Assembly: GCF_016772475.1 (NCBI RefSeq)
Contig: NZ_CP068595.1
Location: 5,952,001-6,016,000 of the forward strand
From: Paenibacillus sonchi
GTDB lineage: Bacteria > Bacillota > Bacilli > Paenibacillales > Paenibacillaceae
Direction of reading: 5' to 3'
DNA length: 64,000 nucleotides
A model generated the notes under the pieces. That model was given only the letters and a program-made list of their open reading frames with translations. It was not told the DNA's origin and did not search any database. The position numbers and the translations under genes were made by a program. Positions 27,736-36,162 of the stretch are shown here, piece by piece (the first letter of the stretch is position 1; every line of letters starts with the position of its first letter).

Positions 27736-29185
27736 TCTGGGATGAGCCTCCTTCCATGTTCAGCACCGGACTGTCCGCTGCGGCCGGGAATTCCCGGCTT
27801 GGTTACCTCCAGCGGATGCAGCACCTCTTGAATCTGTTTCCCGGTCATCCATCCGCCCTCCACCAGCAGTTGCTCCAGGGGACGGCCGGATGCAGCTGCC
27901 GCCTTGGCAAGTGCTGCAGCATTGTCATAACCAAGATAGGTTATCGTAGCGGCAGCCAGCACTCCTGAACGGTCCACATGCTCACGGCACCGGGGTACAT
28001 CCAGCTTGAGGCCGCTCAAGCAGCGTTCCCGGAACAGCGGAATGCCGTGCAGCAGCAGCTCCAGAGATTCCAATAAAGCCTCGGCAAGTACAGGGGTGAA
28101 CGCGTTCAACTCCAATTGACCGCTTGCAGCCGCCAGCGTTACAGCTGTATCCTCCGCGATCACCCTCATCGCCACAGAGCCCAGCATCTCGGCGATGACC
28201 GGGTTTACTTTCCCGGCATGATCGAAGACCCCGCCTGCACTGCCGGGAGAATATATTCGCCGATCCCTCCGGCAGGACCGGAAGACAGCAGCCGGAAGTC
28301 ATTGGAAATCTTCAGCAGATTGACCGCTGCGGCCTTGAGCAGACCGGATACTTCCACGAACACATCCATGTTCTGAGTCCCGTCCATCGGAAAATCGCTC
28401 CGGCAAAGGCCCAGCCCCGTTAGCTCGCGCAGTTCATCAGCTATGGTATAAATATAGGTTAGCGGCGCGTTCATCCCCGTCCCTACAGCCGTTCCTCCGA
28501 TATTGATTTCCCGCAGCCGTTCCTCGGCCTTGTACAGCCGCCAGCGGTCCCGTGCAGCCGCCTTGGCATAGGCTCCGAAGGATTGTCCCGCCAGAATCGG
28601 CAGTGCATCCATCAACTGGGTCCTTCCAAGTCTCAGCAGGTCCGCATATTCATGTTCCTTCACCTGGAACGCTTCCTGAAGTGAAGCCAGCTCTTCGGCC
28701 AGCTGCCGCAGGAGCGGGATGACAGCAATGCGCAGCGCAGTCGGATAGACATCGTTCGTCGACTGATGAAGGTTCACATCATCAATGGGATGGACGATGC
28801 TGTAATCCCCCCTTGATCCCCCCAACAGCTCAATGGCACGGTTCGCTATTACCTCGTTCACATTCATATTGCTGCTGGTTCCCGCTCCCCCTTGATAGGC
28901 ATCAACGATCAAATGCGCGTCCAGACTGCCGTCCAGGATCTCTTCACATGCCGCAAGAATGGCCTGCACCTTCTGCTGCGGCAAAGCATGATTCCGCCCG
29001 TTTACCTTGGCCGCTGCCTGTTTGACCCTGGCGATCGCATGCATCAGCTTACGGTTCGCCGGCCGTCCTCCGGCCGCGAAGTTCTCCTTCGCCCGCGCGG
29101 TATGAATGCCATAATAGGCATCCTGCGGAACGGGCAGGCTGCCCAGAGCATCACGCTCCATCCGGTACGTAGAATCATCCGTCAT
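27732..29185 (-). pseudogene. aspA: Aspartate ammonia-lyase (AspA/fumarase family), single-base frameshift
   Basis: The family enzyme splits aspartate to fumarate and ammonia. The first 326 codons are intact (YYGIHTARAKENF, GGAGTSSNMNVNEV, HQSTNDVYPTA, TQLMDALPI, GGTAVGTGMN) up to the signature GSSIMPGK. A stop follows at once. One extra A in the AAA run (28209-28211) restores MPGKVNPVIAEML and continues to a TGA at 27732, giving a normal 484 residues. The family is commonly found inside hydrogenase-maturation operons, where it may supply ammonia for the dithiomethylamine bridge; that role is inference. Only this one base is wrong, so a sequencing error is likely. Confidence 0.85.
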
Positions 29186-29192
29186 CTATGCT

Positions 29193-30266
29193 TCACCCGC
29201 CAATCTGTGACATCTGGCGGACGGTATTCTCCTGCAGCGGCCGGGAGGAACCGCTCTCCTTAAGCCCGTCCGGCATTTCATGCCGCCCGGGCTTATGTTC
29301 CAGCGACCGCAGGAACAATTGCTTGAGCAGTTCAGCCTTCCCGATATACGGCCTTACATTCCATTCGTCATTCCAGTACAGGCAGGGCTTGATATGACCG
29401 CTGGCCGTGATGCGCAGCCGGTTGCAGGTCATGCAGAAATGCTTGCTGACCGGGTCGATCAGCCCGAATTGTCCCGCCGCCCCCTTAATGCGGTAATACC
29501 GGGCTGGCCCCGAATCCGTCGTGTCCATTGTTACATCACGACCGAGCGCTGCCCCATGACCGGGATCATCAGAGCAGACCGGCTCATACGCCCAGCCTGC
29601 CTTGGAACAGCGCTCCAAAATTCCGCCAAGCGGCATATATCCTGCTTGCCAGCCCTCCGTTCCCCGGCCGATCGGCATATATTCAATGAACCGGATATCC
29701 AGAGGGTATTTCAGGGTCAATTGCAGAAAGGACTCGATTTCATCATCGTTTACCCCTTTCATGACAACCATATTCACCTTCACCCGTTCGAAGCCTGCAT
29801 TCAGGCTGCTGCCAATGGCGTGAAGCACCCTCCCGACATCCCCTCCTCGGGTAATCTTGGCGAAACGCTCCGGCTGGAGGGAGTCCAGACTGATATTGAC
29901 ATCGGTCAATCCGGCATCATGCAGCACCCTGGCCTTGGAAGCCAGCAGCATTCCATTCGTTGTAAGACCTATGCGCTCAATCCCGCTTACCGCATGCAGA
30001 CGGGCTACCAGTTCCTCTAACCGCGGACGCAGCAGCGGCTCACCGCCGGTAAGCCGCACCTTAGTTACACCCATATCTGCAAGCACGGCCACCACCGAGG
30101 CAATTTCATCATAGGTCAGCGGCTCCGGTAAAGAAGCTGCGCCCGCTTGGTCCGGTCTGCAATACTCACAAGACAGATTGCAGCGGTCCGTGACGGAGAT
30201 GCGCACATAATTGTGTATACGGCCAAAGGAATCGGCCAAAGCCTGGGCATCAGACAAGACATTCAC
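29193..30266 (-). CDS. moaA: GTP 3',8-cyclase MoaA (molybdopterin synthesis)
   Basis: MoaA starts molybdenum-cofactor synthesis by rearranging GTP. The 357-residue protein has the N-terminal radical-SAM motif CNLSCEYC (C29, C33, C36) and the second cluster site near FCMTCNRLRITASGHIKPC. LTGGEPLLRP and FIEYMPIG are also family landmarks. It lies 23 bp after a ferredoxin gene and 7 bp before aspA. A moaA copy inside the formate dehydrogenase operon would tie cofactor supply to FdhF production. The ribosome site AAGGTGA sits unusually close to the ATG at 30266. Confidence 0.94.
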   Translation of the reverse strand: MNVLSDAQALADSFGRIHNYVRISVTDRCNLSCEYCRPDQAGAASLPEPLTYDEIASVVAVLADMGVTKVRLTGGEPLLRPRLEELVARLHAVSGIERIGLTTNGMLLASKARVLHDAGLTDVNISLDSLQPERFAKITRGGDVGRVLHAIGSSLNAGFERVKVNMVVMKGVNDDEIESFLQLTLKYPLDIRFIEYMPIGRGTEGWQAGYMPLGGILERCSKAGWAYEPVCSDDPGHGAALGRDVTMDTTDSGPARYYRIKGAAGQFGLIDPVSKHFCMTCNRLRITASGHIKPCLYWNDEWNVRPYIGKAELLKQLFLRSLEHKPGRHEMPDGLKESGSSRPLQENTVRQMSQIGG

Positions 30267-30289
30267 CTTGCTTTCTAATGTGGATCAAT

Positions 30290-30874
30290 TCAGAACCGGA
30301 TAAGTCCGCCGAACTGCTGAAGTGTCTGTGCACTGGCCGCCCTTTTGGCAGCGGTGTCCATGGATACATCATCGGGAACCACAAGCTGAAGCGCATGCGT
30401 GGGACAAATCTGTACGCATGCCGGACCGTTCCCGCTCTCTTCACACAAATCGCATTTGCTGGCAACCAGCCGTTCCTTGCGCGCCCATACCCCGTTTGCG
30501 TTCGAGCGAAGTCCAGGCTGTACCTGCTTCTGCCCGCCCCGGAACTCGGGAACCATAGCAATCGCTCCAAATGGGCAGACCAGCATACAGGTCTTGCAGC
30601 CGATACAGGTATCCTGGTTGATTGAGATACTGCTGCCTATATTGGTTATTGAGCCATTCGGACATACATTGGCGCAAGGAGCATCCTCGCATTGACGGCA
30701 CTGCACCGGGGCGGTGACCTGATCGGTCTCCATTACCCTCAGCCGCGGATAAAAGTCGGGATTCTCTTCCTGCTGCAGGAACATATTATCCGCGGAATGG
30801 GCGGACACACAAGCCACCTCACAGGTATGGCAGCCAATGCACAGACCAGGATCGGCGATGACAAAACTGTTCAT
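30290..30874 (-). CDS. Four-cluster ferredoxin subunit of the hydrogenase-formate dehydrogenase complex (HycB/HydN-like)
   Basis: This 194-residue electron carrier has four [4Fe-4S] motifs in the HycB/HydN arrangement: CIGCHTCEVAC near the start, CRQCEDAPCANVCP, CIGCKTCMLVCP, and a split fourth site made by CDLC and the distant CVQICP. In formate-hydrogen complexes such proteins wire formate dehydrogenase to hydrogenase. The ATG overlaps the hydA stop (ATGA), with GGAGG inside the end of hydA. Compared with the second ferredoxin at 32295-32939 it lacks the long insert before the last cluster. Confidence 0.9.
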   Translation of the reverse strand: MNSFVIADPGLCIGCHTCEVACVSAHSADNMFLQQEENPDFYPRLRVMETDQVTAPVQCRQCEDAPCANVCPNGSITNIGSSISINQDTCIGCKTCMLVCPFGAIAMVPEFRGGQKQVQPGLRSNANGVWARKERLVASKCDLCEESGNGPACVQICPTHALQLVVPDDVSMDTAAKRAASAQTLQQFGGLIRF

Positions 30875-32295
30875 AATTTTCCTCCTTTACGCCCAGCGCT
30901 TATTGGGGAGACGTTCTTCTCCCTGGATTGATACGTCGTATGGAGCAGATGATGGGGTACATGGCCCAGAGGCTCACCCAGGAAATCCTTATACAGCTTG
31001 ATAATGGCCGGATTCTCATGTGATTTCCGCACCTGCTGATGGGAATCATGGCGGTAGACAGAGCTTTTTCTGGCCTGATAGGCTGTCTTGCGCAGGGTCT
31101 CCAGCAGCAGCTTGGGCTGTCCGCCTCCGCTGACACAGCCCTCCGGACAGCCCATCACTTCAATAAAATGATAAGGGCAATGGCCTGCCTTCACCTGGTT
31201 CAGAACCGCAGACACATATTTCAGCCCGGCGACGACGGCGACCTTCAGTTCCAGCTCGCCCAGCTGGACCGTTGCCGTGCGGAGCCCTTCTTCGCCCCGG
31301 ACAAAATCTAACTGGAGGTTCGGGATCGTCTCATGCGTCACCAGCTCATAACCGGTACGGATGGCCGCTTCCATCACCCCGCCGGTTACCCCAAAGATTG
31401 ATCCCGCCCCGGAATATAAGCCCAGCGGGGAATCAAACGGTTCATCCGGCAGATTCACAAAGTCTATGCCTGCATCTTTAATCAGATGGGCCAGCTCCCG
31501 GGTAGTGATGACTACATCGACTTCCCGGAGCCCGTCCACCTCCATCTCTTCACGGCTGCACTCAAACTCCTTGCAGGTGCAGGGCATGACCGCCACACTG
31601 TAAATTTTCGCCGGGTCCACCCCGTCCTGCTTGGCGCCATAGGTTTTGACGAGCGCACCAACCATTTGCATCGGCGACTTGCAGCTCGATAAATGGTCAA
31701 GCAGCTCCGGCGCAGCCGTCTCAGCATGCTTGACCCATGCAGGGCAGCAGGAAGTGAACATGGGCAGGCGCTCACCCGACAATACCCTTCCGATCAGCTC
31801 CGTTCCTTCTTCCATAATCGTAACGTCCGCACCGAAGTTGGTATCATAGATCCGGTCAAACTTCAGCCGCCGCAGTGCGGCGGCCATCTTGCCCGGGGTC
31901 AATGTGCCCAGGGGCAGGCCGAATTCCTCGGCCAGGGAAACCCTGATGGCCGGTGCGCATTGCACCACCTTAAACAGCGCCGAATCTGCCAGCGCACGCT
32001 TGACTTCAAGCGCTTGGCCGGTGGAATAGGCTGCGAACAAAGGCTCCCGCACACTTGGGAGCTGTCCCCTCTGCAGCCGCTTGGCCTTCAGGCCATCCGA
32101 AGCTTCCAGATGGTCCGGAGCATAAGCGGTACAGATCTGCACGCACTGTCCGCAGATTACGCAGCGGTGCGCATCCACTGTCTGGGGCTCGCCCGGCTCT
32201 CCGGTGATGGCATCCACCGGGCAGACCGCCGCGCAGCGGCGGCAGCCGGTGCACAGCTCTGAATCAATATGAATGATGGGCTCACTGGACGGCAT
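30871..32295 (-). CDS. hydA: [FeFe]-hydrogenase catalytic subunit
   Basis: The 474-residue enzyme interconverts protons and H2 at the H-cluster. Two N-terminal [4Fe-4S] sites are visible (C15, C18, C21, C25 and C45, C48, C51, C55). All three H-cluster motifs are intact: L1 TSCCPAW (181-187), L2 MPCTCKEFE (237-245) and L3 EVMGCPEGCVSGGGQP (from 379). No further N-terminal cluster domains or NADH site are present, which fits a subunit fed by partner ferredoxins. Genes for FdhF and two HycB-like ferredoxins overlap or abut it, as expected for a formate-linked (group A4-like) hydrogenase. Its start overlaps the preceding stop by one base (TAATG). Confidence 0.96.
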   Translation of the reverse strand: MPSSEPIIHIDSELCTGCRRCAAVCPVDAITGEPGEPQTVDAHRCVICGQCVQICTAYAPDHLEASDGLKAKRLQRGQLPSVREPLFAAYSTGQALEVKRALADSALFKVVQCAPAIRVSLAEEFGLPLGTLTPGKMAAALRRLKFDRIYDTNFGADVTIMEEGTELIGRVLSGERLPMFTSCCPAWVKHAETAAPELLDHLSSCKSPMQMVGALVKTYGAKQDGVDPAKIYSVAVMPCTCKEFECSREEMEVDGLREVDVVITTRELAHLIKDAGIDFVNLPDEPFDSPLGLYSGAGSIFGVTGGVMEAAIRTGYELVTHETIPNLQLDFVRGEEGLRTATVQLGELELKVAVVAGLKYVSAVLNQVKAGHCPYHFIEVMGCPEGCVSGGGQPKLLLETLRKTAYQARKSSVYRHDSHQQVRKSHENPAIIKLYKDFLGEPLGHVPHHLLHTTYQSREKNVSPISAGRKGGKL

Positions 32296-32939
32296 TAGAA
32301 TGTCCCCCCTTCTCTGTTCAAGCTGCGGGAGCGGCCCGTCCCCGCCTCAACCAGCCGCAGCGCCTTTTCCGGGCAGACGGCCACACAAGCGGGGAAGGGA
32401 TTACGGTCTTGAGCTGCGGCGGCTGAAGACCCCCTGCCGCCGGCACCCTCCCCGGCAGCAGAACCACCGGGGAGTTCCGTGTTCCTGCACAGATCACATT
32501 TGTAGGCAGTGATCCGGGTTTTGCGCTGCAGCCTGCTGTCCCGGCGTTCCTGCAGCAGCGGCTGCGGCAGCTCCGCTCCGCCGCTGTAGGCCTTGTACAG
32601 GCTGATCGCCCCGAACGGGCAGGCCAGGGCACAAGCCTTGCAGCCGATGCAGGCTTCCGCGTCGATGGCAATGACCCCGTCCTGCTGGCGGATCGCCTGG
32701 ACCGGACAGGCTCCCGCGCAAGGGGCGTTCTCGCATTGCCGGCATTGAACCGGCATCGTGAAGCTGTCGGTGCGGATGACATACAGCCGGGGAAGCACCG
32801 GCATCGTGACAGTGCCGACTGCGGTGCCCACACCGTTGTCACGGTTGTGCACCGCGAAGCAGGCCAGCTCACAGGCCTTGCAGCCGATGCATTTGGCGGC
32901 TTCGGCAATGACCAGGGAATTGGAAGCGGCGTGGTTCAT
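32295..32939 (-). CDS. Four-cluster ferredoxin subunit with Gly/Ala-rich insert (HycB-like)
   Basis: The second HycB-like electron carrier has 214 residues and four [4Fe-4S] motifs: CIGCKACELAC, CRQCENAPCAGACP, CIGCKACALACP, and CDLC plus a distant CVAVCP. Between the two halves of the last site lies an insert of about 30 residues rich in Gly, Ala and Ser, absent from the paralogue at 30290-30874. The ATG overlaps the fdhF stop (ATGA), so it is translated directly after the formate dehydrogenase and probably sits next to it in the complex. Confidence 0.9.
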   Translation of the reverse strand: MNHAASNSLVIAEAAKCIGCKACELACFAVHNRDNGVGTAVGTVTMPVLPRLYVIRTDSFTMPVQCRQCENAPCAGACPVQAIRQQDGVIAIDAEACIGCKACALACPFGAISLYKAYSGGAELPQPLLQERRDSRLQRKTRITAYKCDLCRNTELPGGSAAGEGAGGRGSSAAAAQDRNPFPACVAVCPEKALRLVEAGTGRSRSLNREGGTF

Positions 32940-35080
32940 TCCGGAACCGCCCCCACCAGCATCTGCTTTCTCAGCTCCGCATATTGTTTGCGGACCAAAG
33001 CTTCGGCCTGTGCCTGGTCGGATATCGCTTCAATCCGGACCGCACAGTATTTAAATTCCGGTGTTTTGGAGACAGGGTCCAGATAATCAACCGTCAGCTC
33101 ATTGCAGGCCCCGATCCAGAAATGATAGGTCATGTAAGTTGCACCTTTTTTGATCCGGCCGCTGACCTGCGCCCTGGCCATGATGTGCCCCCGCCGGGAA
33201 TAGACCTGCACCAATTGGCCGTCCGCAATGCCATGCTCCGCCGCATCCTCCAGACTGATCTGGATGTTCCCCGGCTCATCGGACAGCTGGCTGAGCGCCC
33301 GGCAATTGCCGGTCATCGTGCGCACGGAATAATGCCCGACCTCCCGGACCGTGGAGAGCGTCAAAGGATATTCGTCATCCGGCTGCTCCAGCGGCGCTCT
33401 CCATTCACAGGCGAACAGCTGTCCTTTGCCGCTTGGCGTGGTAAACCGGTTCCCTTGGTACAGATAAGGGGTCCCCGGATGATCCTCGGAAGGACAAGGC
33501 CACTGAACCCCTCCAAGTGCTTCCATCTTGCTGTAGCTGGCTCCGGCGAAGCTTGGACACAGCTTCCGCATCTCATCCCAGATTTCCTCGGAATTCTTAT
33601 ATGCCATCGGGTAACCCATGGCTGTAGACACTTCACTGATGATCTGCCAGTCCGGCTTCACTTCGCCGGGCGGATCGATTGCTTTGCGGATACGCTGGAA
33701 ACCCCGGTCGGCCGAAGAATAGACGCCGTCATGCTCGCCCCAGGAGGTGGCTGGCAGAATCACATCGGCGTGCAGCGCCGTTTTGTTCATGAAGATATCC
33801 TGGACAATCACCAGCTCCAGCTGATCCAGCGCCTCCCGCAGCTCGGCGGCATTCGGGTCGCTCTGCACCGGATCTTCACCGAAGATATAATAAGCCTTGA
33901 TTTTGTTCTCCTTCAGGATGAGATGCGGTACCTCCGTCAGCCGGTATCCTGTCTTATCCGGGAGGGATGTGCCCCAGGCTTTCTCGAATTTCTTGCGGAT
34001 TTTGGCATCTTCCACAGACTGGTAGCCAGGATAGACGTTAGGCAGCGCGCCCATGTCGCAGGAGCCCTGCACATTATTTTGTCCGCGTACCGGACCGATC
34101 CCGACACTTTCCCTGCCGAAATGACCGGTCAGAAGCGCAAGCGAAGCCAATCCCTTGACCACATCCACGGCCTGGGCAAACTGGCATACCCCCATGCCGT
34201 AGAGAATCATCGCTTTGCCGGATTTGGCATATTGGCGCATCACCTTGCGGATGTCTGCCGCCCGCACACCGGTTATACGCTCTGCATATTCAGGGGTATA
34301 TTTCTCCACATTCGCCTTGTATTCATCAAAGCCCTGAACGAAATTGGAGACATAATCCTTGTCATACAGCTCCTCTTCAATAAGCACATGGCCAAATGCG
34401 TTCACCAGCGCCATGTTCGTCCCGCCCTTCAGCGGCAGCCAGGTGTCGGCAATCCGCGCCGATTCGGTCTTCCGGGGGTCCGCGACAATCAGCACCGCCC
34501 CCTTCTGTTTCGCTTTTACAATTCTTCTGGCCACAATCGGGTGGGTAACGGCAGCATTGTAGCCAAAGATCAGCAGCAGATCGGTGTTTTCAATTTCCGG
34601 AATCGAATTGGACATCGCCCCGTCTCCCAGCGAATACGTCAGTCCCGCAACAGACGGACCGTGACAGACCCGCGCACAGTGGTCGATATTATTCGTCCCG
34701 ATAACCGCCCGCATAAACTTTTGCATGACATAGTTGGCCTCATTGCCCGGCCCTCTGGCCGAACCCGTGCCCATAATCGCATCCGGCCCGTATTTCTCCT
34801 TGATCGCGTTCAGCTTCTCCGCAGTAAATCCTATCGCCTCTTCCCACGACACCTCTTGCAGCACACCTTCCTTGCGGATCATAGGCTTGCGGAGGCGGGA
34901 GGTCAGCAGCTGCGGATCATTCAGGAAATCCCAGCCGTAATGGCCTTTCAGACAAAGATTCCCTTCGTTCGTCCGGCCATCAGCAGGCTCTGCGCCTACG
35001 ACCTGTCCATTCTCGACCAGCAAATACAGCTGGCAGCCGCTGCCGCAATAAGGGCATACAGTTAATACTTTATTTTCCAT
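32936..35080 (-). CDS. fdhF: Formate dehydrogenase H-type catalytic subunit (Mo/W-bis-MGD, Cys form)
   Basis: The 714-residue molybdopterin oxidoreductase has an N-terminal [4Fe-4S] site (C9, C12, C16, C43) and the formate dehydrogenase active-site segment HCARVCHGPSV. Cysteine 139 replaces the selenocysteine of E. coli FdhF and is followed by the conserved histidine. The MGD-binding domains run to the C-terminus. No signal peptide or twin-arginine motif is present, so it is cytoplasmic. The ATG at 35080 follows AGAGGTGA. With the two ferredoxins and HydA it makes the full subunit set of a hydrogen-dependent CO2 reductase or formate-hydrogenlyase. Confidence 0.95.
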   Translation of the reverse strand: MENKVLTVCPYCGSGCQLYLLVENGQVVGAEPADGRTNEGNLCLKGHYGWDFLNDPQLLTSRLRKPMIRKEGVLQEVSWEEAIGFTAEKLNAIKEKYGPDAIMGTGSARGPGNEANYVMQKFMRAVIGTNNIDHCARVCHGPSVAGLTYSLGDGAMSNSIPEIENTDLLLIFGYNAAVTHPIVARRIVKAKQKGAVLIVADPRKTESARIADTWLPLKGGTNMALVNAFGHVLIEEELYDKDYVSNFVQGFDEYKANVEKYTPEYAERITGVRAADIRKVMRQYAKSGKAMILYGMGVCQFAQAVDVVKGLASLALLTGHFGRESVGIGPVRGQNNVQGSCDMGALPNVYPGYQSVEDAKIRKKFEKAWGTSLPDKTGYRLTEVPHLILKENKIKAYYIFGEDPVQSDPNAAELREALDQLELVIVQDIFMNKTALHADVILPATSWGEHDGVYSSADRGFQRIRKAIDPPGEVKPDWQIISEVSTAMGYPMAYKNSEEIWDEMRKLCPSFAGASYSKMEALGGVQWPCPSEDHPGTPYLYQGNRFTTPSGKGQLFACEWRAPLEQPDDEYPLTLSTVREVGHYSVRTMTGNCRALSQLSDEPGNIQISLEDAAEHGIADGQLVQVYSRRGHIMARAQVSGRIKKGATYMTYHFWIGACNELTVDYLDPVSKTPEFKYCAVRIEAISDQAQAEALVRKQYAELRKQMLVGAVPE

Positions 35081-35112
35081 CTCTTGTCACCTCTTCTTGT
35101 GAATTTTTGCAC

Positions 35113-35118
35113 ATTATA
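35113..35118 (-). promoter_or_regulatory. Candidate -10 element for fdhF
   Basis: A TATAAT hexamer on the minus strand lies 33 bp before the fdhF ATG, just after the terminator-like hairpin. No good -35 at 16-18 bp was found, so an activator or a different start is possible. Confidence 0.35.
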
Positions 35119-35128
35119 TACAACAAAA

Positions 35129-35178
35129 AATAAGCCAATACAAAGCATACTGTTCCATACACCGTGTAATGGCTTATT
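35129..35178 (-). terminator. Terminator or attenuator between DUF2294 gene and fdhF
   Basis: On the minus strand AATAAGCCA pairs with TGGCTTATT across a 32-nt loop and is followed directly by six T. It would end the DUF2294 transcript or attenuate read-through into fdhF. It starts about 36 bp after the DUF2294 stop. Confidence 0.6.
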
Positions 35179-35213
35179 AAAAAGCGAAGTGACCCACGGC
35201 CCTTTCTCTCTAA

Positions 35214-35563
35214 TCAAACCGATTTATTAAGTTGTATGATGACGCTCCGGCCTTCATGATACTGATCACAAAGTCTCCAAGAATATGAAAACCTGCAGCC
35301 TACCGTCTCTATCAGTTCCTCCATAAAACCGCGCTCCAAATAAGGCTTCAGCACCTTCCAGTACTCCGCAACGAGATCAGCCGCGCCCTCCTTCAGCAGA
35401 ATTTCCGACAGACTGGAGAGAATCCCCCTGATTTCAATAGTGATCTGCGACTCATTATCCAGCTTCACCTTCACATTCTCCGGCCCTTTCCCCGGTAATG
35501 CTTCACAATCTTCACGGCAAGTCTTCTAATCTTCTCCTGGTATTCAAAATCAGCCTCAGACAT
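35214..35563 (-). pseudogene. DUF2294-family protein, single-base frameshift
   Basis: DUF2294 proteins are about 115 residues and of unknown function. The visible 86-residue frame has the body (ITIEIRGILSSLSEILL, ETVGCRFSYSWRLCDQ). The conserved N-terminus (MSEADFEYQEKIRRLAVKIV, then KHYRGKG) lies in another frame from an ATG at 35563 that has AGGTGAGGG upstream. Adding one base at 35482-35483 (coding GGGCCGG to GGGCCCGG) gives RGKGPENVKVKL and a normal 116-residue protein. It lies at the head of the fdhF operon, separated by a hairpin. A link to formate metabolism is only suggested by position. Confidence 0.7.
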
Positions 35564-36066
35564 CCAAACACCCTCACCTGAGCATTCCTTTATATGGAAT
35601 TTCTTATAAGCAATTCATATGTTAAACCCATCCATAAATGTTGTCAATTGATAAAATCGCTTCATAAAATGAAGTCCGATGTTTGCAGATCTCGGGTTGA
35701 GGTTGTGCTGGTGCAGAATATTGGAGTCCTCACCGCTGTGTTCCTAGACTGTCTAAGTTGGACTGGTGCCCGTTGGAGCGCTAATTGTATTTCGTGCAAT
35801 TAAAAGAGGACGTATCCGCCTTTTTTCAGCGCTAAATGTATTCTGTACAGTTAAAAATGGCGTTTGACTGCGTTTTTGTTGATTGAGTGCGATTGAAGTG
35901 TACGAAATACAGTTAAATCTATTTTTGAACCGATATCAGCCTATTGAGTTGCACAAAATACAGTTACCGTTTGGACACAGCCCTCCAAAAAACAAACGAG
36001 CAATTATCGCGATTTAACTACATTACTCACATTATGCAGAGGAGATGTTCGCCGGAAAGCAAAAAA
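35564..36066. other. Non-coding stretch with short dispersed repeats
   Basis: There is no gene between the DUF2294 start and the gnd terminator. It holds four related motifs at about 50-60 bp spacing, listed separately. Confidence 0.5.
35787..35968. repeat. Four short repeats of the TGTA(T/C)TTCGTGCA / TGYACGAAATACA type
   Basis: Related motifs occur near 35787 (TGTATTTCGTGCAATTAAAA), 35847 (TGTATTCTGTACAGTTAAAA), 35899 (TGTACGAAATACAGTTAAAT) and 35950 (TTGCACAAAATACAGTTACC), spaced 51-60 bp, the first two inverted relative to the last two. Similar palindromes recur at 43609-43680. Confidence 0.5.
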
Positions 36067-36090
36067 CCCGCAGAGCCGGAAATCTGCAGG
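36067..36090 (-). terminator. Terminator after gnd
   Basis: The stem CCTGCAGA..TCTGCGGG on the minus strand is followed by six T. Confidence 0.85.
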
Positions 36091-36162
36091 TCTTCAGGAC
36101 CGGTAAAAAGCCCAGTAAAAAAGCCCAGTAAAAAAGTATAAATCTCTTACGTTCGGTACGGC

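Noticed and set aside
32984..35065. A 693-codon open frame on the plus strand opposite fdhF
   Set aside because: It mirrors fdhF codon structure, has no domain and no ribosome site, and is explained by GC-biased third positions on the other strand.
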